A stretch of DNA of 64,000 nt from the NCBI GenBank assembly GCA_029556615.1, contig JAKQDD010000213.1, positions 32,609 to 96,608 of the forward strand. The letters run 5' to 3'. The translations under genes were made by a program, and so were the position numbers. The notes under the pieces are model-generated. The model saw nothing but the letters and a program-made list of their open reading frames with translations. It made no database searches and had not been told where the DNA came from. Positions 38,327 to 46,762 of the stretch are shown piece by piece (the stretch's first letter is position 1; every line of letters starts with the position of its first letter). Origin of the DNA: Verrucomicrobiota bacterium. GTDB lineage: Bacteria > Verrucomicrobiota > Verrucomicrobiia > Limisphaerales > J093.

Positions 38327-39844
38327 TCACTCGTCTGCCCGGTCGGCCGACGCCTCTGGAATCTCGACCCGGGGCCGCGAACGCCGCCGCCCCTCCCGCC
38401 ACGAAATCCCCACCAGCATCACCCCCACGCCCGCTGTCCCCATGACCCCTCCCCACGCCGCCCAGCGGTCCAGCGGCTTGTGCCGGTCCGCCCTGCCGTT
38501 CCAACATAAACTCGCCCCCAACCGCTCGCCCGCACCGGGAAACCCGGCCGCCACCACCACACCTCCATCTCGTTCCACGAATTGCGAATACCCCGAACTC
38601 GCCACTCGCAACACGGGGATCCCGTATTCAGATGCGCGGATGATCGTGTTCCGCGCGTTCAGCTCGTGCTGGCGCCGCCCCCAATGGACCGCGTCCATCG
38701 AAGGCGCGATCAGCACCTGGGCTCCGAGCGTCACAAGACGGTCCACGACTCGCGTGTAACTCAGGTCATAGCAGACCAGCACCCCCGCCCGTCCCCATGG
38801 CGAATCCCACAGGCGCTGTTCGCTGGCCGCCCGGCCGTCCCGGAAGAACTGGATCGGCACGGCTTTGACCTGCTTGAACACAACGCGGCCCTCGCGATCG
38901 ATCACGTACGCGGTGTTCTCGAACCCGTGCGGCCCCGGCACCGGTTCCTTGCCACCGGCAACGAGGTGTCGGCCCCGGCGCCGACACCAGTCCTTCGCCT
39001 CCTCCGGAACCGGCCCGTCGAAGGTGTACTCGCTCAGCAGCAACACCTCCGCCCCAGGATACGCCGCCGCCAACCCGTCGAGAGCCTCCAGCACCTCGCC
39101 CGTACTCGGAAACTCCATCTGCACACCCGCCGCCCCGACTCGTGCCATGGTCCCGTCCGGCCGGCAATTCGCCTTCCACAACACCCGGGCACCACCGTAC
39201 CCCGCCAGGACCAGGACGCCGATCCCCGCCGCAACAGCCCCGGGGATCCACCGCGGCGCCTCGAGCCAACCGACAACCACCGCGCTCAGCGCCATCAGCA
39301 CCGCTCCGGTCCCGTAAACCCCCACCGCCCACCACAGCGGCCGCGCCACCTCCGGCGGCATAACGTAGCCGGCGGTCAGCCATGAGAACCGCAGGTAGTA
39401 CAACTCGCTCCGGAAATACTCGATCCCAAGCCAGCACACCGGCGCCAGCATCACCGCCACCCGCGTCCCCCAATGGCGTTGCGCCTCATGCAGGATCAGC
39501 AGAAACACCGCGTGCCAAAACGCGAGCACCAGCCACAGCATGGCACCCGCAGGCCCGAAAATCTCCCAGAAGAAACCCAACTGCGGCGCGAACACCCCGA
39601 CCCCAACGCCCAATCCTCCGTAGAACGCCCAGCGCGCCGACCGGACACGTCGCAACACCACCAACCCGCCCAGATACACCATCACCAACCATGAGAACCA
39701 CGGCCCTGACAATCCAAACGCCGCGTGAAACGAGCCGACCGCAACCGCCGCCACCACCAACGCGCCCGCCGCGCTCAGCGGCCTGTCGCCGGCGTCCAAC
39801 ACTCCCACCCCGGCGGCAGCGTTCGGTTGGGGTAGCCCAGTCAC
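38327..39844 (-). CDS. lnt: Apolipoprotein N-acyltransferase
   Basis: 505 residues from a GTG whose last bases overlap the lplT stop (GTGA). About seven membrane segments precede a nitrilase-like domain from ~225. The catalytic triad is visible as Glu in LLLSEYTFDG, Lys in VFKQVKAVPIQF and Cys in VLVCYDLSY. Lnt moves an acyl chain from a phospholipid to the N-terminal cysteine of lipoproteins, leaving a lysophospholipid. The Pro/Gly spacing and the IIRASEYGIPVLRVASSGYSQFVERDG block fit the family. The basic tail is rich in Arg. Lipoproteins in this same window (18630, 49045) are possible clients. Confidence 0.9.
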   Translation of the reverse strand: MTGLPQPNAAAGVGVLDAGDRPLSAAGALVVAAVAVGSFHAAFGLSGPWFSWLVMVYLGGLVVLRRVRSARWAFYGGLGVGVGVFAPQLGFFWEIFGPAGAMLWLVLAFWHAVFLLILHEAQRHWGTRVAVMLAPVCWLGIEYFRSELYYLRFSWLTAGYVMPPEVARPLWWAVGVYGTGAVLMALSAVVVGWLEAPRWIPGAVAAGIGVLVLAGYGGARVLWKANCRPDGTMARVGAAGVQMEFPSTGEVLEALDGLAAAYPGAEVLLLSEYTFDGPVPEEAKDWCRRRGRHLVAGGKEPVPGPHGFENTAYVIDREGRVVFKQVKAVPIQFFRDGRAASEQRLWDSPWGRAGVLVCYDLSYTRVVDRLVTLGAQVLIAPSMDAVHWGRRQHELNARNTIIRASEYGIPVLRVASSGYSQFVERDGGVVVAAGFPGAGERLGASLCWNGRADRHKPLDRWAAWGGVMGTAGVGVMLVGISWREGRRRSRPRVEIPEASADRADE

Positions 39845-41070
39845 AGTCCTGCCCGTCTCGATGGCACCTTCAGACCCGTCACCACCAGCGCCAGAATCAC
39901 CGCCAGCCCCAGGAAGATCTCCGATGACCCCGTGTTCATCCGGTTCGCCATGAAGACCATCGCACCCGCACCCACCATCCCGAGGTTGTCGATGAAGTTC
40001 TGCGTCGCGATGGTCTTGCCAAGCTTGCTCGCGTCGCTCTCCGACTGCAGCGCCGCGTTCAACGGGATCAGAAACAAACCCGCTACAGCCCCGGTCGCCA
40101 GCAGCAGGACGATCACGGAGACCCGGCCACGCACGATCTCGGCGTCTTTCAGCACCTGGACCAACCCGATCAGCAGGATCATCCCCGCCAGCCCCCATCC
40201 GTAAGACCGCGTGAACCGGAGGTCCCCCACCCGATGCAGCTGGCCCGCCAACATCGATCCCCCCATGATCCCCAGGCTCAGCCAAAGGCCCAATAACGCG
40301 ATCTGCGTGTTGCTCTCGAGCCCCAGCACGTTCAATCCCCAAGGCTGGAAGTTCATCTTCATCACCGCCCCGCATACCCAGAACAGCCCCGTCCCGCACA
40401 ACACGCGAAACAACCGCGGATCCTGCAGCAGCACGCCAAAATTCCGGAAGAACTCGTCCACGCTCGACCGCAGCCGAACCTCGGGATGCGACGGCGTCGT
40501 CGCCATGCAGAGGTTCAGCAGCAGCGACGCCAGATAAATCCCCAGCACCACGGCGTAACAGGCCGTCACGGACAACCCGTCGATCATCCGTGCCCCGCCG
40601 ATGTTCCCCGTCAGAATCGCCACCAACGTCAGAAACTCGACGGTGCCGTTCGCCTTCACGAGGCGCTCCCGCTCCACAATCTCAGGCAGAATCCCGTACT
40701 TCGCCGGCGAATAGATGCAGGCCCCGACCCCCACCACCAGATACCCGAGACCCTGCCACAGTGAACCCCACCACACGCTCGTCGCCGCAATCAACGTCCC
40801 CGCCAGCTTGATCCCGTTGCCCCCCAACAGCCACCGCGTCTTGGCATGCCGGTCGTTCAAAAAACCCGCCAGTGGCGCCAGAACCACGTAAGGCACAAAC
40901 AACAGGGTCGTGTACACCGCGTTCGCCGCTCCCAGTTGCCCCTCCGTGATCGCCCCAGCCCGCTGCTGAAACGTTAGCTGCCCAAGAATCACCGCCAGAA
41001 TCGCGTTGTCGCCAAAAGCCCCCAGAAACTGGCTCGCCAGCAGCAATGGATAGTTCCTGCCCTGACTCAT
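39841..41070 (-). CDS. lplT: LplT-like lysophospholipid transporter (MFS)
   Basis: 409 residues with about twelve membrane segments. The N-terminus (NYPLLLASQFLGAFGDNAI) and AGFLNDRHAKTRWLLGGNGIKL, YSPAKYGILPEIVERERLVKANG match LplT, which flips lysophosphatidylethanolamine to the cytosolic face. In E. coli lplT is fused to or followed by aas. Here lnt sits between them and all three are packed with overlaps or a four-base gap. The start at 41070 was chosen because it begins just before the first membrane segment; upstream lies a 692-bp region of repeats. Confidence 0.9.
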   Translation of the reverse strand: MSQGRNYPLLLASQFLGAFGDNAILAVILGQLTFQQRAGAITEGQLGAANAVYTTLLFVPYVVLAPLAGFLNDRHAKTRWLLGGNGIKLAGTLIAATSVWWGSLWQGLGYLVVGVGACIYSPAKYGILPEIVERERLVKANGTVEFLTLVAILTGNIGGARMIDGLSVTACYAVVLGIYLASLLLNLCMATTPSHPEVRLRSSVDEFFRNFGVLLQDPRLFRVLCGTGLFWVCGAVMKMNFQPWGLNVLGLESNTQIALLGLWLSLGIMGGSMLAGQLHRVGDLRFTRSYGWGLAGMILLIGLVQVLKDAEIVRGRVSVIVLLLATGAVAGLFLIPLNAALQSESDASKLGKTIATQNFIDNLGMVGAGAMVFMANRMNTGSSEIFLGLAVILALVVTGLKVPSRRAGL

Positions 41071-41762
41071 GCCCCCCCCCCTCGACCGCAGCCGCCCGAG
41101 ACCCCCCACTCCCTAGCGAGGCGCCGCCTCAGACCCGGTCGAGTCCTCAGACTCATAAAGACCCCGTTGTCCCTCTCCACCCCTCTCCCGCGCCTCGCTA
41201 ACGTAGAGTCCTCGACGGAAGGAGGGAAGGCCTGGAACAGCAGGAACCAAACTTGACCTGTTGACCACATAGTTCACAAGTCGAGGACTCTCGTGGTCCT
41301 CATGCTGGGCGCAGGCTCCCCTTTCGCTGCCCAGCGTACAAGTCCGAATAGGTTCTCGACGGAACGCTGGGAGGCGCGGAACCCGAGCAACCACACCTCC
41401 CCTGCTGACCGCCAGGGAGAGGGCTGCCCACTCGGGCGCGGACACCGGCCCCTCCATTGCCAGGCACTTCCTGTCAAGGGGCTACCAAGCGCCGCGGATT
41501 TCATGACTCCCTCATACACCTTCCCGATCCAAAACCGCTAATCGATAATGTGTACCCAACCATCGAGATATGCGATTGCCCCCTGCCGACACGCGTGCGC
41601 CGCCCCTGTACCCGCTGGCGCTGACCGCGGCGCGGACAATAGGGGGACAGGTTCAGAGTCCTATTGCCAAGAACGCGCCAACGCGGGATGCTTGCTCTGC
41701 GTCAGGCCCGCGCCCGGCGACGACCGGACGCGGCTGCCGTGCCTGTGACGACCAATGACCCT
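41071..41762. other. 692-bp intergenic region of degenerate repeats
   Basis: No convincing gene on either strand. It holds a B copy (41113-41166), an A copy (41190-41291) and a diverged A-like stretch (41354-41410, CTCGACGGAACGCTGGGAGG). An AT-richer patch near 41535-41575 (CGATAATGTGTACCC...) is a possible promoter for the thymidylate synthase-like gene. Confidence 0.6.
41113..41291. repeat. Composite A+B interspersed repeat
   Basis: The A part (41190-41291) reads GCGCCTCGCTAACGTAGAGT...CCAAACTTGACCTGTTGACC, and matches 63802-63906 closely over ~100 bp. The B part (41113-41166, CTAGCGAGGCGCCGCCTCAG...) matches 49145-49199. In both 41113-41291 and 63732-63906 the order on the minus strand is A then B. 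Confidence 0.75.
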
Positions 41763-42608
41763 ATGAACGGAATTCCTGTCCTGCACGTTGAAGGCGACTG
41801 CATCGCCCGCGCCTGGGAGCTCTCCCTGATCGCTCTCCACGAAAACGGATGCCGGCTGAAAACTGAATACGACAAGCCGGAAGACCCGCCCAGCCGGGAC
41901 GCCACCATGATCCTCACCGTCGCCGATCCGCTCCGGGAACCCATGATCCACAAGGCGTTCCCCGGCGGCCCCGTCGAGCTCCAGGAATACGTCATGGAGG
42001 TGTGCGAGGGCATCAAGGACCATTGGGTGCGCGATCCCTCAGACCCCGCCGACACCCGATGGGAGTACACCTACCACCAGCGCCTCTTCGCCTATGCCGT
42101 CCCCTCCGGGCGCGTCTACGACCAGATCGAAACGCTCTGCCAGAAGCTCGCCAAGACGTTCCATACCCGCCGCGCCCAGGCCATCACCTGGAAAGTCTGG
42201 GAGGACAACGATTGCTATGACCCCGCCTGCCTCCAGAGCGTTTGGGCCCGAATCACCGAGGAGTCCGGCGAACCCGTCCTGAGCATCAACGTCCGGTTCC
42301 GCTCGAACGACGCCTACAAGGCCGCCTTCATGAACATCTTCGCCCTCGTCCAACTCCAACAACGCATGGCAGCGCGCGTGTCCGAGCTCAGCGGCCGCAC
42401 CGTCCGCATCGGTCGCTACGTCCACATGGCCGACAGCTACCACATCTACGGCTCCTACTTCCACGAGTTCGACACCCGCTTCCTCGCCGCTGTCGAACGC
42501 CGCACGTTCGAACAACGCACCCTGCGCTATGCCGACTATCGGGAGATGATGGAGGAAGCCCGGCCCGCGCTGCTCGAGAAAGCCCGGTCCATGGGACGCC
42601 CCGCCTGA
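41763..42608 (+). CDS. Thymidylate synthase-like protein, archaeal type
   Basis: 281 residues. The blocks RRAQAITWKVWEDND, DPACLQSVWARI, SINVRFRSNDAYKAAFMNIFALVQLQQRMA and VHMADSYHIYG follow the thymidylate synthase superfamily: the catalytic Cys region, the dUMP-phosphate Arg-Ser, the Asp/Asn pair and the late His-x-Tyr. The Cys is followed by Leu (ACL), as in the archaeal-type synthases, rather than by His as in the common ThyA. Activity as a thymidylate synthase is likely but unproven; a related pyrimidine methyl- or hydroxymethyl-transferase is possible. It is followed after 66 bp by the isomerase-like gene. Confidence 0.78.
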   Translation: MNGIPVLHVEGDCIARAWELSLIALHENGCRLKTEYDKPEDPPSRDATMILTVADPLREPMIHKAFPGGPVELQEYVMEVCEGIKDHWVRDPSDPADTRWEYTYHQRLFAYAVPSGRVYDQIETLCQKLAKTFHTRRAQAITWKVWEDNDCYDPACLQSVWARITEESGEPVLSINVRFRSNDAYKAAFMNIFALVQLQQRMAARVSELSGRTVRIGRYVHMADSYHIYGSYFHEFDTRFLAAVERRTFEQRTLRYADYREMMEEARPALLEKARSMGRPA

Positions 42609-42674
42609 ACCGGACACTCCTCCGCCACGTTCCCGCTGCCAACCGCCCATCCACCCCACCCCTGCGCCAAACCC

Positions 42675-43616
42675 ATGAACCCATTCTCCCGTCGCCAATT
42701 CCTGCGCCATGCCGGCTCGGCCGCCCTCGCCGCCGGCGCCGTTTCGCCCCTGCTGCAGGCAGTCCCCCCGGCCAGCAACACCCGGCTCCATCTGGCCTCG
42801 AACCAATACTCGTGGTCCGTCTTCTACGGCCGGGCCGGGCGCGATTTCAATGCCGACCTCGACGCTGGCCTTGCGGACCTTGTCGCCAGCGGCCTCGATG
42901 GCTACGAACCGGGTGTCGGTTCGCCGGCGGACCTTGATCGGCTCGCGCCCCTCCTCCAACGCCACCGCCTGGGCCTGCGCTCGCTCTACGTCAACAGCAC
43001 CCTCCACACCGAAGCCGACGCCACGCAAAGCATCGATCAGATACTCGCCATCGCCGCCAAAGCCAAACCCCTGGGCACCCGCATCATCGTCACCAACCCC
43101 AACCCCCTCCGCTGGGGCGGTCCCGAAAACAAAGACGACGCCCAGCTCCGCACCCAGGCGGCCGCCCTCGGCCGCCTCGGACGCCAACTCGCCGCCCAGG
43201 GCCAAACCCTCGCCTACCACAACCATGACATCGAGCTCCGACAGGCCGCCCGCGAGTTCCACCACATGATGGGCGGCACCGATCCCGACCACGTCGGCCT
43301 CTGCCTGGATGCCCACTGGATCTGGCGCGGCTCCGGCAACTCGTCGGTGGCCCTCTTCGACATCGTCCGGCTTTACGCCTCCAGGATCCGCTCGCTCCAC
43401 CTGCGCCAATCCGAAAAGGGCGTCTGGTCCGAGACGTTCGGGCCCGGCGACATCGACTACCCCGCCCTGGTGGAGCTCCTCCGCCAGCGGCGTGTCCAGC
43501 CGCATCTGGTCCTCGAAATCGCTGTCGAAAACGGCACGCCCAAGACCCTTGACCCCGTCGAGGCCCACCGGCGCAGTGTCGAGTACGCCAGAGAGATCCT
43601 GGCGCCCTTGGGCTGA
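42675..43616 (+). CDS. Tat-exported sugar phosphate isomerase/epimerase-like protein
   Basis: 313 residues. The N-terminus has a twin-arginine signal (FSRRQFLRHAGSAALAAGAV). The rest is a xylose-isomerase-like TIM barrel (AP_endonuc_2): LASNQYSWSVFYGR, GLDGYEPG, TLAYHNHDIEL, VGLCLDAHWIWRG, IRSLHLRQSEKGVWSETFGPGDIDYPALVELL and LVLEIAV. His and Glu/Asp residues at the strand ends could hold a metal. The family isomerises or epimerises sugars and inositols; many exported verrucomicrobial members have no known substrate. Confidence 0.88.
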   Translation: MNPFSRRQFLRHAGSAALAAGAVSPLLQAVPPASNTRLHLASNQYSWSVFYGRAGRDFNADLDAGLADLVASGLDGYEPGVGSPADLDRLAPLLQRHRLGLRSLYVNSTLHTEADATQSIDQILAIAAKAKPLGTRIIVTNPNPLRWGGPENKDDAQLRTQAAALGRLGRQLAAQGQTLAYHNHDIELRQAAREFHHMMGGTDPDHVGLCLDAHWIWRGSGNSSVALFDIVRLYASRIRSLHLRQSEKGVWSETFGPGDIDYPALVELLRQRRVQPHLVLEIAVENGTPKTLDPVEAHRRSVEYAREILAPLG

Positions 43617-43723
43617 AAGAGCCCTTGCCCTGACAAAACTCCTTCTCCAGCCCTTGCGCCACCCCGCGCTTGAGCCTATGCTCCCCGCCTTGTTTGGGTG
43701 GCCCCAGGCCGCCCCAGTCGATC

Positions 43724-46700
43724 ATGACCAGCGCTGAAATCCGACAGTCGTTCCTGGACTTCTTCCGGTCCAAAGAACACACCCTCGTGCCGTCGTCGAG
43801 TCTCATGCCGGACTCGCCCAACCTGCTCTTCACGAACGCCGGCATGAACCAGTTCGTGCCGATCTTCCTCGGCCAGAAAGCCCCCAGCGTCAGCCAGTGG
43901 GCCCGGGCCGTCCCCGGCCGCGATACCCGCGCCGCCGATACCCAGAAATGCATCCGCGCCGGCGGCAAACATAACGACCTCGAAGATGTCGGGTTTGATA
44001 CCTACCATCACACGTTCTTCGAGATGCTCGGCAACTGGAGCTTCGGCGATTACTTCAAGGCCGAGGCGATCGCCTGGGCCTGGGAACTGATCACTGAGGT
44101 CTGGAAATTCCCACCCGCCCGGCTCTACGCCACGGTCTATCAACCCGGCCCCGGCGACCCGAGCGTCTTTGACCAGGAGGCCCACGACGTCTGGGCCCGC
44201 CTCTTCACCGCCGCAGGACTCGATCCCCGGGTCCACATCCGCACCGGCGGCCGCAAAGACAACTTCTGGATGATGGGCGACACCGGCCCTTGCGGGCCCT
44301 GCTCCGAGCTGCACATCGATCTCACCCCGCAGGGCGACACCGGCGGCGCCCTGGTCAACACCGGCAGCGCCCAGTGCATCGAGATCTGGAACCTCGTCTT
44401 CATCCAGTTCAACGCCAACCCGGACGGCACCTTCTCGCCCCTCCCCGCCCGGCATGTCGACACCGGCATGGGCTTCGAACGCGTCGCCGGCATCCTCCAG
44501 AACACCCGCGGGTTCACCGACTTCAGCCGCGTCATCTCCAACTACGAAACGGATATCTTCCGTCCGCTGTTCGACCAGCTCGAACGGCTCAGCGGACGAC
44601 GCTACCGCTCGACCCTGCCCCGGCCGGACGGCCAGGGACACCTCGCCGCCACCACCGAACAGGAGCGCGCCGACGTCGCCTTCCGCGTGATCGCCGACCA
44701 CGTCCGCACCCTGGGCTTCGCGATCGCCGACGGCATCCAGCCCGGCAACACCGACCGCAATTACGTCCTCCGGCGGATCCTCAGGCGCGCGGTTCGCTAC
44801 GGCCGCTCCCTCGGCTTTCACGAGCCGTTCTTCTACAAGCTGGTCCCCGTCCTCGCTGACTCGTTCGGCGACGTCTTTCCCGAAATCCGCGCCCGCCAGG
44901 CCCACGTCCAGGAGGTCATCCGCCTGGAAGAGGAAGCCTTCAACAAAACCCTCGACGCCGGCCTCGATGTCTTCGAGCAAATCTCCCGCTTCATCACCGC
45001 CGTCCAGGATGCCACCGAGCCCATCGCGCGCGACCTGGCGAAAGCCCCGCGCTTGATCGGCACCACCTGGCTCGGCCACGACGCCGGCCGCAGACTCCTC
45101 GCCTTCCCCGAGAGCCATATCCGGCGCTTCGGCTCGAATCTCCAGGCCGAGTTCGCCTCCCTCGCCCGTAAACAGGCCGAGCTCGCCCCCCTCCTCGACG
45201 CCAGCGTCGAGGCGGAATGGAATGCCACTGCCCTCGCCCTCAAGGGTGCCGCGGAACGTGTCCCTGCTCATGCCCGCCTCGTTTCCGGCAATGCCGCCTT
45301 CCTGCTCTACGACACCTACGGCTTCCCCCTCGATCTCACCGAGCTCATGGCCCGGGAACGGGGCCTGACCGTCGACACCGCCGGCTTCGACCGCCTGATG
45401 GCGGAACAGCGCGCCCTCTCGAGGGCTGCCCAAAAACGCGAAGTCGTCGAGCTCTCCCAAGTCGAGACTACCGTCCCGACCCAGTTCGTCGGTTACGACA
45501 CCCTCGAGACCCCCGCCCGCGTGCTCGAAGTCGTGCGCCTCAAAGACCAGACCGCCGTCATCCTCGACACCAGCGCCTGCTACGCCGAGATGGGCGGTCA
45601 GGTCGGCGACACCGGCGAGCTGAGCCACGGCGGCCAGCTTTGGCGCATTGTCAATACCCAGAAAATGGGCGATACCTGGCTCCACTTGCTCGATGTGCCC
45701 AGTCCGGAGAATGCCGCCGACCTCGACCTTCCGACGCTGGGCAGCCAGGTCGTCCTCACCGTCGATCGCTCGCGCCGCCAAGCCATCCAGCGCCATCACT
45801 CCGTGACTCACCTCCTCCACTGGGCCCTCCACGAAGTGGTCAGCCCCAACGCCACCCAGAAGGGTTCCTTCGTCGGCCCGGACAAGCTCACGTTCGATTT
45901 CAACCACGCCCCGCTCACCCCCGATCAACTCGCCGATGTCGAGCGCCTGGTCAATGAGCGGATCCTCGACAATGCCCCCATCACCTGGGTCGAGGCCAAG
46001 TACAACCACGTCAAGGACCGGCACGACGTCATGCAGCTCTTCGGCGAGAAATACGGCGATTGGGTCCGCGTCGTCCAGATCGGCGGCCGCCCCACGCACC
46101 TCGACGGCTACTCGATCGAGCTCTGCGGCGGCACCCACTGCCACGCCACCGGCGAGATCGGCCTGTTCCGCGTCGTTGCGGAAAACGCCATCGCCGCCGG
46201 CGTCCGGCGCATCGAGGCCATCGCCGGCCTCGAGTCCTGGCGCCGCACCACCGAAGAGCGCGCCCTCCTCCGCGCCGTGGCGGGCCGCGTCAACGCCCCG
46301 ATCACCGAGCTCGAGAAACGCCTCGAGAACCTCCTGGCCCAACAGAAAGACCTCGAGAAACAGATCCGCGCCCTGGCACAGAAACAGGCCGCCACCCAGG
46401 CCCGAGAGCTCCTCGCCCGCGCAACATCGCTCCGCGGCGTGCCGTCCATCATCGAAAACCTCGGGGTCGCGGACGGCGATGCCCTCCAGGGTCTGGTGAA
46501 CGAGCTCAAGGGCCAGTTCGAGGGCCTCATCGTCCTCGGCGGCATTGCCGAAGGCGCGGTCACGCTCGTGGCCGCCGTCACGCCCGCCTACACCAGCCGC
46601 GTTCAAGCCGGGAAAATCATCAGCCAGATCGCCCCGGTCGTCGGCGGCCGTGGCGGCGGCCGACCCGATAACGCCCGCGGCGGCGGCAAGGAGGTCGATC

Positions 46701-46744
46701 GCCTCCCCGACGCGCTCGAGAAAGCCCGTACCCTCGTCCAGTAA
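43724..46744 (+). CDS. alaS: Alanyl-tRNA synthetase with a ~95-residue insertion
   Basis: 1,006 residues against the usual ~875. The aminoacylation domain opens with EIRQSFLDFFRSKEHTLVPSSSL and FTNAGMNQF. The editing domain has the zinc ligands His692, His696 (HHSVTH), Cys801 and His805 (CGGTHCHATGE). The C-terminal coiled coil and DHHA1-like domain follow (residue ~850 on), ending GGRGGGRPDNARGGGKEVDRLPDAL. Between about residues 418 and 516, just before LVSGNAAFLLYDTYGFPLDLT, lies a helical insert (DATEPIARDLAKAPRLIGTT..., FASLARKQAELAPLL) that I do not know from standard AlaRS. The insert stays in frame and core motifs are intact, so the enzyme is probably active. Confidence 0.95.
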   Translation: MTSAEIRQSFLDFFRSKEHTLVPSSSLMPDSPNLLFTNAGMNQFVPIFLGQKAPSVSQWARAVPGRDTRAADTQKCIRAGGKHNDLEDVGFDTYHHTFFEMLGNWSFGDYFKAEAIAWAWELITEVWKFPPARLYATVYQPGPGDPSVFDQEAHDVWARLFTAAGLDPRVHIRTGGRKDNFWMMGDTGPCGPCSELHIDLTPQGDTGGALVNTGSAQCIEIWNLVFIQFNANPDGTFSPLPARHVDTGMGFERVAGILQNTRGFTDFSRVISNYETDIFRPLFDQLERLSGRRYRSTLPRPDGQGHLAATTEQERADVAFRVIADHVRTLGFAIADGIQPGNTDRNYVLRRILRRAVRYGRSLGFHEPFFYKLVPVLADSFGDVFPEIRARQAHVQEVIRLEEEAFNKTLDAGLDVFEQISRFITAVQDATEPIARDLAKAPRLIGTTWLGHDAGRRLLAFPESHIRRFGSNLQAEFASLARKQAELAPLLDASVEAEWNATALALKGAAERVPAHARLVSGNAAFLLYDTYGFPLDLTELMARERGLTVDTAGFDRLMAEQRALSRAAQKREVVELSQVETTVPTQFVGYDTLETPARVLEVVRLKDQTAVILDTSACYAEMGGQVGDTGELSHGGQLWRIVNTQKMGDTWLHLLDVPSPENAADLDLPTLGSQVVLTVDRSRRQAIQRHHSVTHLLHWALHEVVSPNATQKGSFVGPDKLTFDFNHAPLTPDQLADVERLVNERILDNAPITWVEAKYNHVKDRHDVMQLFGEKYGDWVRVVQIGGRPTHLDGYSIELCGGTHCHATGEIGLFRVVAENAIAAGVRRIEAIAGLESWRRTTEERALLRAVAGRVNAPITELEKRLENLLAQQKDLEKQIRALAQKQAATQARELLARATSLRGVPSIIENLGVADGDALQGLVNELKGQFEGLIVLGGIAEGAVTLVAAVTPAYTSRVQAGKIISQIAPVVGGRGGGRPDNARGGGKEVDRLPDALEKARTLVQ

Positions 46745-46762
46745 CCGCCGACCCGTCTGCCG

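Noticed and set aside
43676..46606. Very long open frame (976 codons) antisense to alaS
   Set aside because: It is a high-GC shadow of alaS, rich in Gly, Ala, Glu and Asp with no motif, while the plus strand has every AlaRS signature.
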